Shown here piece by piece: positions 21,588 through 33,286 of a stretch of DNA of 64,000 nucleotides. Below the pieces are notes generated by a model. It searched no databases, was not told the DNA's origin, and saw nothing but the letters and a program-made list of their open reading frames with translations. The position numbers and the translations under genes are program-made. Numbering within the stretch: position 1 is the first letter of the stretch; each line of letters opens with the position of its first letter. The DNA is from Trametopsis cervina (taxonomy: Eukaryota > Basidiomycota > Agaricomycetes > Polyporales > Irpicaceae): assembly GCA_022385755.1 (NCBI GenBank), contig MU278353.1, forward strand, positions 1,077,000 to 1,140,999. The letters are read 5' to 3'.

Positions 21588-23794
21588 ATGGCCCGCGCGC
21601 AAACGGTCGTGTCGTCCCCTGGCAAGGTGCTCCTCGCGGGCGGATACCTCGTGCTCGATCCCAAACACCAGGGTGTGGTCGTTTCGACCAGCGCGAGGTT
21701 TTATACTGTTGTTCAGCATCCAGACTTTGCGGAGGGCAAGGAGAAGGAGGAGGGTAAGAGCGGAGGCAGGGGAGGGGGAGGGGGAGATGAGGCGCCTGCG
21801 ATACGGATTCGGGTGCGGTCGCCGCAGTTCGTGGACGCGACATGGGTGTATGGGGTGCGCATCGACGGTGGGAAGGGGACGGTGGAGGTCGAGCAGCTCG
21901 TAGACAAGTACGCACACTTTCTCCTCCTCCTCCTCATCGTTTCCACTTCCTCACATCGGGGTGCGGTGGCTGATCACGCTGAGGCAGGGACGCAACGAGC
22001 ACGAAGAACAAATTCGTGCACACGGCGCTCTCGCGCGTCCTCCAACTCGCGCTCGAGCTCGAAGGCGAAGAAGGACTGCGTGCACGGCTCGGGGCGGGAT
22101 ATGACATCGTCATTGCGGGTGATAATGATTTCTATTCGCAGCGCGCGCAGGTGTGTTCTCCTTCCTCCTCCCCTCCCATTTCTCCTCTGATCTCCTCCGC
22201 TTCTTCCTCACGCGTACAAATCGCTAACGCTAACACTTTGTACAATGTAGCTAACAGCGCGCAACCTCCCCCCAACACTCGCCTCCCTCTCCCAACTCCC
22301 TCCCTTCCTCCACACAGGCGTGCAGCTCTCAGCCGTACACAAAACAGGGCTCGGCTCCTCCGCAGCCCTCATAACCTCCCTCGTATCCGCCATCCTGCTC
22401 CACCTGGGCATCGTACCCACCGATTCCTTCTCCCCCTCCTCCTCTACCTCTTCCACCACCTCTTCCACCATCTCCTCTAACATAACTGAAACCGAAAGCG
22501 CAAGCTCGAGCTCAAAAGCAAGCGACGGTCGCAAGCTCGTGCACAACACCGCCCAATACGTGCACTGCCTCGCGCAGGGCAAGGTCGGCTCCGGGTTCGA
22601 CGTCGCCTCCGCCGTGTTCGGCAGCCAGCTCTACACGCGCTTCGACCCGGCGGTCCTGCAGCCCCTCATGGACAACGACACCTCCAACTCTAGTTCATCC
22701 GTACGCCCCTCTCCTTTCCTTTCCCCTACTCCTCCCTCGCCTTTGCGCGTGCTGACGCGTTTGACGTTCAACAGACACTCGCGCACACACTGAACGCGGC
22801 GTGGGATTACCGCGTCGCGCCCTTCAGGCTCCCGCCCCAGACGCGTCTTATGCTCGCGGACGTTGACGCGGGGAGTGATACGCCGTCGCTCGTGGGTAAG
22901 GTTCTGAAATGGAGGAAGGAGAATAGCGCTCAAGGTCCGTCCTGTCCATGTGTTTTCGTGGTGGCAGTAGATTGTAGAGGCTGACATGGGGTGCTGATGG
23001 TGTAGCGGACGCGCTATGGGGCGCGCTGGACGTCCTTAACCAGGCGCTCGCGCATGCGCTCCTTGGGCTCTCGAGGATGTTTGAGGAGAACGCGGAGGAG
23101 TATGCGAAGGTTGTGAAGTATCTTGCGAGTTTGCAGAGCGTGCAGGTGCGTCCTATTCCTCTTCCTCCTCTTTCTCTCTTAATATCTTCACTTACCCGCG
23201 GTGGTGATAGTGGCTAGCACATCCCGCGATCCCGCAGAGCGAGACGAAGGTGATAGAAGGGTTCGCAGAGGCCCGTCGGCTCTCCGAGGTACGCTTAACA
23301 CCTTCACGATACAACTACACCTATACCTTGCTCACGCTCACTTTCCTTCGAATTTGAACAGGGCATCCGCGAAAAGATGCGCGAGATGGGCACGCTCGCA
23401 GGCGTACCGATCGAACCGCCCGAACAGACCGAGCTCCTCGACGCATGCGTCGGCGTCGCTGGCGTTATAGGCGGTGGAGTCCCCGGAGGTACGCTCTCCT
23501 CTCCTCTCCCTTCCTTCCCTCCCTTCCTCCCATCCTCTCCTCCTCCTCCTCCTCTAATACAGAGCTAACGTGCGATTCGATTTTACAGCGGGCGGGTACG
23601 ATGCGATCTGGGTCCTAGTATTCGAGCCCGCAAGCTGCGCAGACCGCGCGCAACTCCCGTCGACGCGCGTCGAGTCGCTCTGGGCGGCGTGGAAGAACTT
23701 GGACGTGTCGCCGCTTGCGGCGGCGGAGAGCACGGAGGGGGGCGTGAGGGTGGAGAGGGTGGAGGATGTGAGCGGGCTGGCGGGGATTTTGTGA
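21588..23794 (+). CDS. ERG8: Phosphomevalonate kinase
   Basis: Erg8 phosphorylates mevalonate-5-phosphate to the diphosphate in the mevalonate pathway to sterols and isoprenoids. It is a GHMP kinase. ATG 21588 gives ARAQTVVSSPGKVLLAGGYL and VLDPKHQGVVVSTSARFYT, the N-terminal family signature. An Arg/Gly-rich low-complexity insert (GKSGGRGGGGGDEAP) follows. After an intron (GACAA|GTACGC) comes NKFVHTALSRVLQLALELEG. The phosphate loop is VQLSAVHKTGLGSSAALITS, then after a Ser/Thr-rich insert NTAQYVHCLAQGKVGSGFDV and ASAVFGSQLYTRF. Later come GSDTPSLVGKVLKWR and VPGAGGYDAIWVLVFEP, the third GHMP motif. TGA ends the gene at 23794. I estimate about 500 residues over 6-8 exons. The region is GC-rich. 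Confidence 0.95.
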
Positions 23795-24215
23795 GGGATT
23801 GTTGGATGTAAGATGGAGGGGCAGGAGGAATGGGGAGAGAGGGGAGGGAGGGGGTATTTATGGTGACTGATTTTTTGAGTTTTGATTTCTGGTATTAATC
23901 ATACACGCTGAGTGCTGAATGAAGATATGTGCTAGAGCTGCTGTGGTTCTGCCAGCTTTTCTGTAGTAATATATGAATCGGGTGTGGCTCCTACTAATGA
24001 TACGTTGAAGGACATCACATCCTTACTGTACATCGCATGATGCGCACGCAGGTCAGAGGAACCACGCACATCTTTATGAAGGGCGTCCGTCCATCCGTCC
24101 TCTGATCGAGTATCTTTCCATTATGAGGGTACACTATTACGATCTCCGTCTCTACATACGCAGAGTCCGTGAGGAGCACAATAAACTATCCACCTCCCTC
24201 CTCCCCCACACCTCA
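23795..24215. other. Convergent intergenic region ERG8 / amino-acid transporter
   Basis: This is 421 bp between two stop codons, mostly 3' UTR. It changes from purine-rich (23800-23870) to balanced composition. I see no gene. Confidence 0.45.
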
Positions 24216-26400
24216 TCACGCACAAATCTTCGCCGCGCCCTCCGGCGTCCACACCTTCCCCAACGCCAAGAACAGCGAAATGCTCATAACGACAACGCCA
24301 AACGTCGCACACGCGACGGGCCCAATCTTGTGTCGCGAGTACCACGGCGCGTCCTGGTCGACGAGCTTGAGGTAGCACGCGGCGGGGAAGATGAATGCGA
24401 GCGCCGTTGCGGAGGCGCCGCCTGTGATCTCGAGCATTACGCCGAGGTCGCAGGTTATTAGGGATACTGTTTAGAAAAATAGGATGAGTGAGTAGGGACT
24501 GGGGGAGATGTGAGAGGGAAGGGAAGACGTACGGGTCATGGCGGAGAGAAGGATGGCGGTTGTGAATGCGACGTGGCGTTGCATGCTGAATGGCTCGTGT
24601 GAGAAGAAGAATTGTTCTATGACCTGGGTTCGTGTCTAGTGAGTGCGAGGTATGCGCGGGGGATGATGATGAGACGCACCTCTCGGCAGACGAACAGTTC
24701 TAGTGGTAGTGTGGTAAACATGTTCAGTCCGAAGCAGAACCGTGCTACGTTGATGAGTGTATCTTGCTACACGTCCGTTGTCAGCTACGGCCAGTAATGA
24801 TGAGAGACGGAATCCTCACAGACGAGAAGTTATTGAGGATGTTGCCCTGCGTCTTGTCAGTGAACACAAGGTAGCCCGATATAGCCAGCGTACAGCACGC
24901 GACCAGCGACATCACGGTAGATATATGTGTTACTTTCGCGAACCGGTCGAGAGTAGGTGTCCGCAAGCTGCCATATATCAGCAGCGAGTTGTGGTGGCAT
25001 ACGAACGCAAAGCTGATAACGCCGATAGCCTGGAACACGCCGCTGCCAACAAAGGTGAACCGCTTGTTCGGGTCGCCTTTCAGCTCTGGAGTGACGTTTG
25101 GGCTCTCGATGAGGACGGAGGTCACGATGATCACCATCCCGATGAGCGCGAGGCCGGATGCGCGGGAGAGTTTGTGGATGTCCCTGTAGAGTGACAGTGG
25201 AAAGGAGACACCGAGCGTACATAGGGCGATCACGAATTGGCGTTTGGTGAGAAGTGATAGGACGGGGACGGTGTATAGGGTGGGGAAGACGGATCGTATC
25301 ACTTGTGGTATTGTGTCACCTGAAATGCGTGTCAGTATGCAGGATTTTTACCGTCCGTGAGCCCTGCGTACCGATGATGATGCCAAAGGCGCACATCCCT
25401 GTATCACGATTAGTGTGCGGCCGAGTTCGATACACCGAGACGTACCTCCGAACGCGAATGCAAACTGAAAGAAAGAGACCGCCGCTCGCCCGCTGGGTCC
25501 AAAGCAGTGGTTCATAATCTCAATGTAGGAGTTCCGGCCACTGAGCTTGGCATTCACTACTATCAGCCGTATTGTCCAGTCTGTAACTCCACACAATACG
25601 ACCAGTAGAAGGATGCCTGTGAAGAATCCAGCCTGCCGAACTGCATAGGGTAGACCTGAAATCCAGGTGAGTGAAGGTGAGGGACCAGGAGTCTACACAC
25701 AGCAGTACCGATGATTCCTGAAATAGTGAATGGTAAGTTAACATGGAAGGATGGCCTAGCAGTTGTGAGTATGTTTCACCTGCTCCCAAAATAGAGTTCG
25801 CCATGTTCGCAATTGAGTCAAACAAGCCTCCACCAGCTGTCCTCTTTGCCGCGAGCTCTTCTAAATCGATATCCGGCGTAGACTCATCAAACATCCCCCG
25901 GTTCTCTAGTTGCAGTGTTCCGTCTGTACTTCTGCGCGCGGAGGCAGAGTCCAAGAGTCCAACGAGCAGGGGCATGGCCTGCTCGCGCTCTCGTCGTGAT
26001 TGGGGCGAGCGCAGCTGCTCGGTGTGCAGTTGCGCGATAGCAGTGTCATCCAGGTCGTCAGAGTCGAGCTCGTATTCTGGGTGTGTATAAGACTCTGATA
26101 TTATACTCTCAAGTATGCAGCAACTTACTCACCAGCTTCTCGGCTTTCCGTCATTGAGCGCGGTGGAGCCGTATACACCTGCACTTCCTCCTGGAAGTGT
26201 ACATTTCTACCGGACTTGAGATTGGGACTGTCGAGCTGGTCCAAAGCAGAGACTTCCTCAAAGTCTTCGTCGTCTGCATCATCCAGCTTGAACAGAGTCT
26301 CGCTGTGCCCGTGCAAGTCTTCATCAGAGCTGTTCAAGAGAGGCTGACGGGTGGAGCTTTCGCCGCCGTCGTCGGGTTCGCGCCTGTTTCGTCCCAGCAT
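24216..26400 (-). CDS. Vacuolar-type amino-acid transporter (Avt2/SLC38 family)
   Basis: This is a multi-pass AAAP/SLC38 transporter that moves neutral amino acids, likely at the vacuole or an endomembrane. ATG 26400 opens a ~180-residue acidic cytosolic N-terminus (LDDADDEDFEEVSALDQLD, TPDIDLEELAAKRTAGG). The first helix carries the family hallmark SIANMANSILGAG, completed after a small intron by IGLPYAVRQAGFFTGILL. Then come TDWTIRLIVVNAKLSGRNSY, AVSFFQFAFAFGGMCAFGII, RQFVIALCTLGVSFPLSLYR, GLALIGMVIIVTSVLI, VFQAIGVISFAFVCHHNSLL, YLVFTDKTQGNILNNF, FCFGLNMFTTLPLELFV, GGASATALAFIFPAACYLKL and VVVMSISLFLALGKVW. It fits Avt2 (yeast YEL064C) best from the MANSILGAGIIG and DWTLRLIVIN similarity. 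The stop is at 24216. It is divergent from the PL14 gene. Confidence 0.88.
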
Positions 26401-26766
26401 GTAAGCGATAGCAATCTCAGTTCATCTACGTCGTTTCAGCAATGAGTGCACAAGCAAAAGAGCGGGTGGTGATGTCGTCTAACATGATGAAGGACGTGCG
26501 CGCCGTTGCTGTGTAAGTATATTGCAAGCGCCGAACAATATGTCTGCCGGCTGCGCATGCGCATTCTGTTGTTCTCATAGTGTCTGGTTTCCTCCCATAC
26601 CCCGGTCTCTACTCTACTATCATCAGGATTCGCTTACTCTGGTCGGACGACACGATTTGGAACGACGCCGCACTGAGGCTTTTGTATCGGCCGCCATTGT
26701 AACACTTACCGTGATCAAGACCGAAACTTGTTGGGCTGGTACCCATAGTCTTGTTTTCAACAGCAG
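26401..26766. promoter_or_regulatory. Divergent intergenic region, transporter / PL14
   Basis: This is 366 bp between divergent ATGs and should hold both promoters. Open frames here run into the PL14 coding exon in the wrong frame and are not called. Confidence 0.5.
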
Positions 26767-28032
26767 ATGTGGTCAATCAATGTTCTCGCGTTCGCTACTG
26801 TCCTGGCACAGTACCATCTTGCATCCGCACAGATAATCCCTCCGGCTACCCTCGCTTCACAGTTCGCTCTCTCTACGAGCACCAGCATCCCCTTCCCTAC
26901 CGCCACACTTTCCAACTCCGACACACAGTCTTTCATCACGTCTGGCTGGTCACTCAGCAAAGGGCGTATCCAGAATGGCGCATCGGATCTCGCGTTCGTC
27001 AACGACCCTTTCCCCGACTCGCCTGTACCCGGAACAACCGCTCCTTCAGGTCCTGTCCTCGAAGTTACATACCCTCAGGGTAGTTTCTCCCATGACACAG
27101 GAGGCGCACAGCTGTACTCTTTATGGAATACAACCGACGGATCGCAGTTTAATTCCATGCTGCTCACATACGAGGTTGCGTTCGACGCGGCCTTTGATTT
27201 CGTGAAGGGAGGAAAGTTACCGGGGCTAAGAGGCGGGCCCGACCCGGACGGTTGCTCAGGCGGCAATGCGTCGACGGGGTCCAATTGCTTCAGTTCTCGT
27301 GTGATGTGGAGGAAGCAAGGAGCGGGTGAACGTGAGTTACAATCCCCTCAGTGAATATCTGGACGAGCTCTGATATATATCTCTACAGTCTATGCTTACC
27401 TGCCGGAGACGAACCAACTCTGCTCACAGAGTGGCTTCAAGTGCAACGATGATGGATTCGGTACAAGTATCGGGCGAGGTGATTTTACTTTTACTCCCGG
27501 AAAGTAAGTAGCTTTGTATATGAGGCAAAACAGTTTATGTTGACTATTGCATAGATGGAGCAGGATCACCATGCTGTTGCGGTTGAACGATCCACTCAAC
27601 ACTGCAAGCGGGCAGATCTCAATTTAGTATGTATTCAACTTATATAGTCTCTACGATTCCTTTGTTAATGAACCCCAGCTTCAACAACGTGAAAGCGGTT
27701 GATCAGAAGACTCTCCAGATCCGTACGAGCGACGTTATAAACATCGGAGGCCTTTATTTCTCGTAAGCTGTTCTATGAGGCGAAAGGCCGTGGAGGAGTC
27801 AACTGATATTGGTTCAACCAGGACCTTCTTTGGCGGTAGCGATTCGTCGTGGGCCACGCCTCAGACGGTACACACATATTTCCGAAACATACAGTTATTC
27901 GGCAGCTCTGCTCCGTCAAACCTTACCGGTCCAACGGTCAGCGGAGCTGCGTCGGTCTCTCTCAGTGGTTCGATGACGTTGCTGCTGTCGGTCTCTTGCG
28001 CCGTGTTCTTTGGAGGGTTGTTCGCCTGGTAA
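26767..28032 (+). CDS. Polysaccharide lyase family 14 protein, secreted/GPI-tailed
   Basis: Likely a uronic-acid polysaccharide lyase (PL14 covers alginate and glucuronan lyases), secreted. ATG 26767 gives a signal peptide MWSINVLAFATVLAQYHLAS with cleavage near SAQ. The fold signatures are VLEVTYPQGSF, LLTYEVAFDAAFDFVKGGKL, PGLRGGPDPDGCSGG, CFSSRVMWRKQGAGE, VYAYLPETNQLC, ISIYFNNVKAVDQ, INIGGLYFSTFFGGSDSSWA and VHTYFRNIQLF. Cys pairs (DGCSGG, GSNCFSS, QLCSQSGFKC) suggest disulphides. The C-terminus has SNLTGPTVSGAASVSLSGS followed by a hydrophobic run LLLSVSCAVFFGGLFAW to the stop, the shape of a GPI-anchor signal. Introns lie near 27330-27390, 27503-27555, 27628-27680 and 27763-27820. The PL14 assignment is from remembered family motifs and the substrate is uncertain. 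Confidence 0.85.
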
Positions 28033-28997
28033 CGGTCATCCCCTTATGGACTCTCTCTCCTTCGGACCCACAGCCTTGTATACCCTTGAGCCTAGTAATC
28101 ATCTTGGTTCGTAAATCAAACATCTCTAAACCATCAGAGCTGTCAATCAAGTTCATTCAAATCAAGCAATGAGTGGGTAGCGTTTGGATGGAGCTCCGGC
28201 AAGGAGGCTATACATAAGTATGGAGTGATACATTCATTGATCTATTCAAGCAGCTGCCGCATCAGCTCATAGTTATTAGCTCGACTGTAGCAAACCTCTT
28301 ATTGCACTCGTTATACGTGGTGGCAATAGTGGGTAGGAGATAAAGGGTTTACCGAAGAGCACAGTAGAAGTAGGAATTGGATCAGTAAGTAATTTGAAAT
28401 GTGTGCGGAAGTAATTACTTACTTTTCATCATATGTATGTCTAGAGTCTATGTCCTGGTTGTACTCGTGGATCAGCATGTGTGTTGGCTACAGGAACTCG
28501 TACAAATCCCTGTAGGCACTACACACCCAGCGCTGACGGTCTCGTGCGGATGTATGACAACTACGAATCGCCGCGGGAGTCCAACGACCATTTCTCACTC
28601 TGTTAGGATTTTGAGATGTGCAGAACGCATGCCCTATAAATTATCCCATGCGGCTCAAGGTATGATACAGATCAACTAGCTCAAGATGATGAAGAGTATA
28701 TATAGCCTGCAGAATGAGTCGGATACAACCTGCTCCCGACTCCGAGTAATTTAACGGCTCGCGCTTCATGCTCTGTTGCAAATGGAATCCTCCTCTGATA
28801 CAGTGACTGCGAGTATCTCAGGGATTACATTTGTAGAAGGTTGAGACGTTGTGCCGTATGTCTTCACATTTACCTATCACTGATCCACACCGACGTCAAA
28901 GTCAGCGATCACTGTTAAGCACACAGTCAGTGACACCCACGCACCGATACTCAACTCGTTTCCTCGTAAAAAGTCCCAGCCCTGCTAGGACTTCTGA
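28033..28997. other. Convergent intergenic region PL14 / F-box gene
   Basis: This is 965 bp of AT-richer sequence between two stop codons. Small open frames (for example 28401-28679, +) show no motif. I see no repeat. Confidence 0.45.
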
Positions 28998-30718
28998 TTA
29001 CCACATCATATCATCCCACGGCTGCGAAGAAGAGGACTCGTGCAAAGGATAATATGTATGGCAGACCTCAGGCAATTTCATACGGGGTGGTCTACCGTCT
29101 TGCAATATGTCTTCGAACAGGACGTGTTGAACAACGCATCGGAAGTGGTGAGCATTCTGCTCAAAGAGGGAAAATGTGCCAGTTTCGTCGGAGGGGTCAT
29201 GCAGAATGCGCAATGTTGATATCGGCTGGCCTCGCTGCAATCTATCCCTTGCAAAATCTAAGATTGCCGAGTAGTGCGCCTCCGTTTGACAGTGAAGCTG
29301 CAACTCGGCGAGAGCAGGAAACGCATTGTACCGGGTGATGAGCTTCAGCCACTGATCCTCATACCCCAATATGACGAGCTTTCTTATTTCCGGCATCTCC
29401 TTCAATAAACTGGACTCTATGTAGTACTGCGATCCCCACTCATCACCCCATTCCAAAGTCGGAAACACATAATGAAGCCACAGCTCCTGGACGTTACGGC
29501 TATGTATGAACGTCGGCAAATGGCCATCTTGGGATGCGCATAAAGCTTCATTGCCATCTGTTCCGATGACGTAGCGTTTTGTGATAGAGAGGTGGCTGAC
29601 TGCAAAAGAGCTCTGTGCATCCAAAGCCGTGGCGTCGAAGTTGTAGATCCGAGCACAACCTTTCATGACCATCTTCGGCTCGAAAATACGAATGAATACT
29701 GAGCTTTCTACCTTGAGTCTCTTCAAGGCTGTCATAGAGGTTCTAGTTCGTGCTCCTATCGTCTGCTTTGCCTCTGCTATCTGTCTTTGTTCGACATGGC
29801 CTCGAAGTTTGTGATTAGATATGATGAGGTCCTCGAGTGCCCTAGAATTGGCCGTCAGCACGTCCATGAATCCCGTTACATGAGCGAGGATGGAATTGTC
29901 ATCTGCAGTGGTGAAGATCAGGCATCGTAGCGTGCAAAACGTTCCTGTCTGCCATCTGATGCAGTTCGACACAACCAGTGTGTGTATGCGTGGTGTATCC
30001 GCGTGACTGAGCAATGGAAGATCAAAGCTAGTGTGGGTCCATTCCGCAGATGATCGGGATTCGAGCTCTAAAACCTCCAGCTGCGCGGCGTTTCTGGTCC
30101 ATAAAAGAGCGTCGTCGTTATTTCCAGAAATACGGATTCGCAAGTACCGGATACGATGGGTATAGTTTAGCAAGTCTTTAGCGAATGGTAGGGTCATTGA
30201 ATCTGGTGGTGAGAGAGTATATGCTTTATCTCCAAATATCACATTTAGAGGACAGTCGCCTGAGCGCGATAGTTGAGCAGATATGGACACAGCACGGGAG
30301 TCGGGGCCTGTCCATTCCGGCGACAAATCATACGGAATGACGAAGTCTGTCCACAGGCCAGGAGTTGCAAGACTGATCTGTCGCCAGTACCGACAGACGA
30401 GGGAGGGCTTGTGCCATTCGTGGAGCCTCACGTCCAACCGATTGGACTGGAGATCAATGTATGATGGCATGAGGAAGGTAAAAATGATTGCAAGGATCTC
30501 CACTGGGAGACAGTTTATTGGAGAGAGGCGGTTCTGAATACTCCGCACAGCAAGTAACAGATTGTTCACGCGTTCGGCTAGGAAATTGTACTGGACATAA
30601 GATATCAGAGGGAGTAGTTATAGTATAATGGTCCGATCGACTCACCGCATCCGCATTGAGTCCCTTGTGCAGGCTTAATATAAGCCAGTCGATGCCAATC
30701 AATGCGGGTGAGTGACAT
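28998..30718 (-). CDS. F-box protein with leucine-rich-like C-terminal region
   Basis: F-box proteins recruit substrates to SCF ubiquitin ligases via Skp1. One long exon (about 30560 down to 28998) encodes LLLAVRSIQNRLSPINCLPV then EILAIIFTFLMP, the F-box core, followed by KPSLVCRYWRQISLATPGLW, the end of the F-box in this mushroom-specific expanded family. The rest (~450 residues) has irregular Leu-rich segments such as YLRIRISGNNDD, QLEVLELESRSSA, ALEDLIISNHKLRG, EIRKLVILGYED and ALAELQLHCQTEA, a usual LRR-like substrate-binding arm. The start is unsure. The long exon has no ATG before the F-box. An upstream exon starting at ATG 30718 joins in frame to GAACGCGTG (CAERVNNLLLAV), while an alternative joins through HKGLNADAYNFLAERVN with a start further upstream. 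Substrate unknown. Confidence 0.8.
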
Positions 30719-31346
30719 GTGTATGTATGTGAGAGACTCGCTTACTGAGACATTTGGTGTTTATCGAAAGTATTGTCAAGCCAGTCGACGCTATCAACGA
30801 CATACTGAAGGCACTGCTGCATTTTCTTCAGGCTGAATTGAAAAGGGGGATGGCTCATCGTGAAACAAACGAGTATGATGTGGTTCCAGAGGACGAAAAC
30901 TCGCATATCTCTCGCGATAACCGCTGTGTGACTGAAACGATCACATGACGACCGTGTTCGGGAACCACTACAACTCACCACCGGTGTAGCTTTGTTTGAT
31001 GCCCTTATGAAAATTCGACACGCATGCAGCCAGGCTCAGATACATGAGCTAGGGTGTAGGCCGCAAATGTCCGTGTCTGACGAGTCTACACGCCGCACAA
31101 AGATGAGATCTAGCAGAAACTATTTTACGGGCAATGATACACGGTAGGACAGAAGTCTTGATACAGAGAGTAACAGAGAGCATGTGGTTCCAGTACAGCA
31201 AAACAAAGAGTATTGAATCGTTACAAAATACAGGGGTTGGCAAGTCGGAAGTTGGATAGCATAAGGGAACATAGCCTTGCGCGTAAGTGAAAGAGGTTAA
31301 AAGGAGTGGTGGACATCTGAGTGTGGCGATGGATACACCCTTATTG
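30719..31346. other. Intergenic, RING gene 3' side to F-box promoter
   Basis: This is 628 bp between two minus-strand genes. An open frame at about 30742-30865 (-) could be a further 5' exon of the F-box gene, since a GTAAGC donor follows TTTGATAAACAC-type sequence, but its frame does not join cleanly. Otherwise nothing is seen. Confidence 0.4.
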
Positions 31347-33286
31347 CTACGCAGAAGCATTCGTAGAGGGTGTTCGTTGCCCGCGTCGTCGTTTCTTCTT
31401 CGTTGACTCGCCAGGAATCTCTACTGGCCGCTGACAGACCGGACACCGCCCAGACACATCGATCAGCCACGGGTCCAAACATGTTTTCTGCAAAACAGTA
31501 CCGTAAGTCTGGTGAGACGCCGACTGAAGCAGGGACACATACATGGAAAACGTGTCCACACGCCAGTAGCCGTAATGGTTGGGGCCCTTCACCCGCATCC
31601 TCAAGTTTCAGATTGTCCATGTCCGCCTGTGTGACCTCATCAACTTGAATCTCTTGGATGGCTGGGCGCGAACCATGATCGGGTGACGTTTCTGCTGGAG
31701 CATCGGACGTAGGGTCGGAAGTCGCCTGCACCTGCTTGCCTTTATCCTTCCGTTCCGGCTCGTCGAAGTCCATCAGGCATATAGCGCAAGCAGCGCGATG
31801 GCCTTCCAACCGTACGAACGGATACTCGCCCGATACCCAGTTGTCCTCCCATGCATCACCTTCACCATCGCCCTTCTTTGTATTACTACCTTTGCCTTTG
31901 GTCTTTGCGCCGTCTGTAGAATGCTTCGACCGCCTGAAGAAGGCAAACCTTAATTTCCGTTTACGCGCATCGGGCTTGGCAGAAGGGTTGGGTGGATATA
32001 TGTGGGCTGCCGGGGGAACAGTTACACCGCCCTTACCCGTTCCGTCATCGTCGGTGGGCGCGGGGATATACAGAACGAGGGGAATGTTATCAACGACAGA
32101 CTTGGGGATCTTCTTGATCTCAGCACGAATTTGACCCGGATTCTGAAGGGGATGTCTCCCCAAACAAAGAAGGATGATGTTGTACAGAAGCTGCTCTGAT
32201 GTAAGATACCAGCTGCCACAAGAAACATGATGCTGTACTCACATAGAGTATAGGTCCAAGGATGAATATCAGCAAACCAATAAGGAAAATCTCCAGCAAC
32301 ATAACATATAGGATGCATAAAATCCCAAACGTCAGCCACCAGAGATGGGGGGATGAGTGTCGGCAGGTATTGACCGATGAATATTCCAGGACATGTGCGG
32401 TCAAAAACCAGACGAGCGAGAGCACTTTGGTAATTAGATTGAACCGTCTGTAGAGATGGGTGTTAGGAAGCGAGTTTTCATTCGCTGCCTCGTCGCGGGG
32501 AGGGTCGCGAGGGTCGGCTGGATTGTTCTGCGGCGGTTGTCTAGCAGGTTGTACACTCTCAGAGTCTGTGCGGCTCCTACTGTGGTGTGAGTTTGCATCA
32601 ACCGGAACACAGATTATGACTCACATTTGCTTGAGTGCAATGGTCCTTCGCCATTCCCAATATGTCATCGTACAAGCTAAAGCCACCCGCACCAACCATA
32701 TCGTGTTCCAGACACCAAGCGGCCTCGCACAGGCTGTCCATTCGCTGATCCCTGGGACGGTAGGGCTCTCGCGATGTGATGCAACGACGAGCAAGGCAAT
32801 AATGACCACATATTGCACGAATCCAAACGCCAGTTGCCATATCACGTTCATGAACTGACTTCTTGCTTTTGCGTCGGGCCCGGCAAGACCAAAAAACACG
32901 AGCACTCGCCCAATAAACCCATCTGGTACCCGACGTTCTGGACGCGCAGGAGGAGCAGGAGGAGGAGCAGGAGGAGGGGGAGGGGGAGGGGTGGCATCTT
33001 CTAGGTAAACTGGCTCTCCATTGATGATGATTGGTGGGATATCCAGATTCCGAGCCCGAGCTTGGCGGGTATGCGCAAGCTGAGGGGGCGATAATGTGCT
33101 GTGCAAACCACGAGCCCCGTCCATATAATGAAAATGTACAGTTCTTCTTGACTGTCCCATTGATGCCCGCGCACTCGCTCGATGTCTCGGAGGCCGAGTG
33201 GGAAAGCCTTCCAGATCAAGGTCCCCTGTGGAACGCACCCGTCGCAACGCGTGCTCGAGCTCAGCCGCAAAGTCGTCTTCGTCCAT
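31347..33286 (-). CDS. Multi-pass membrane RING-H2 E3 ubiquitin ligase
   Basis: A likely membrane E3 ligase. ATG 33286 begins MDEDDFAAELEHALRRVRST, followed by a disordered region with a proline run (TPPPPPPPAPPPAPP). Membrane segments follow: FVQYVVIIALLVVAS, WLVRVALACTMTYW, ITKVLSLVWFLTAHVL and LLEIFLIGLLIFILGPILY (four or five in all). The C-terminal half is cytosolic. It has LVLYIPAPTDDD, a Lys-rich linker, then the first zinc pair CAIC. A 72-residue insert precedes LLACGHVFH, then KTCLDPWLIDVSGRCPVCQR, giving C3H2C3 order. The basic tail is STKKKRRRGQRTPS. The stop is at 31347. The RING motif is certain; the membrane count and target are inferred. Homologous mushroom proteins are usually annotated only as RING-finger proteins. 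Confidence 0.86.

Noticed and set aside
26442..26836. Possible small two-exon gene starting at ATG 26442 with a GTAAGT donor
   Set aside because: The only in-phase continuation runs out of frame through the PL14 start and signal peptide; the product has no motif. More likely chance within a promoter.
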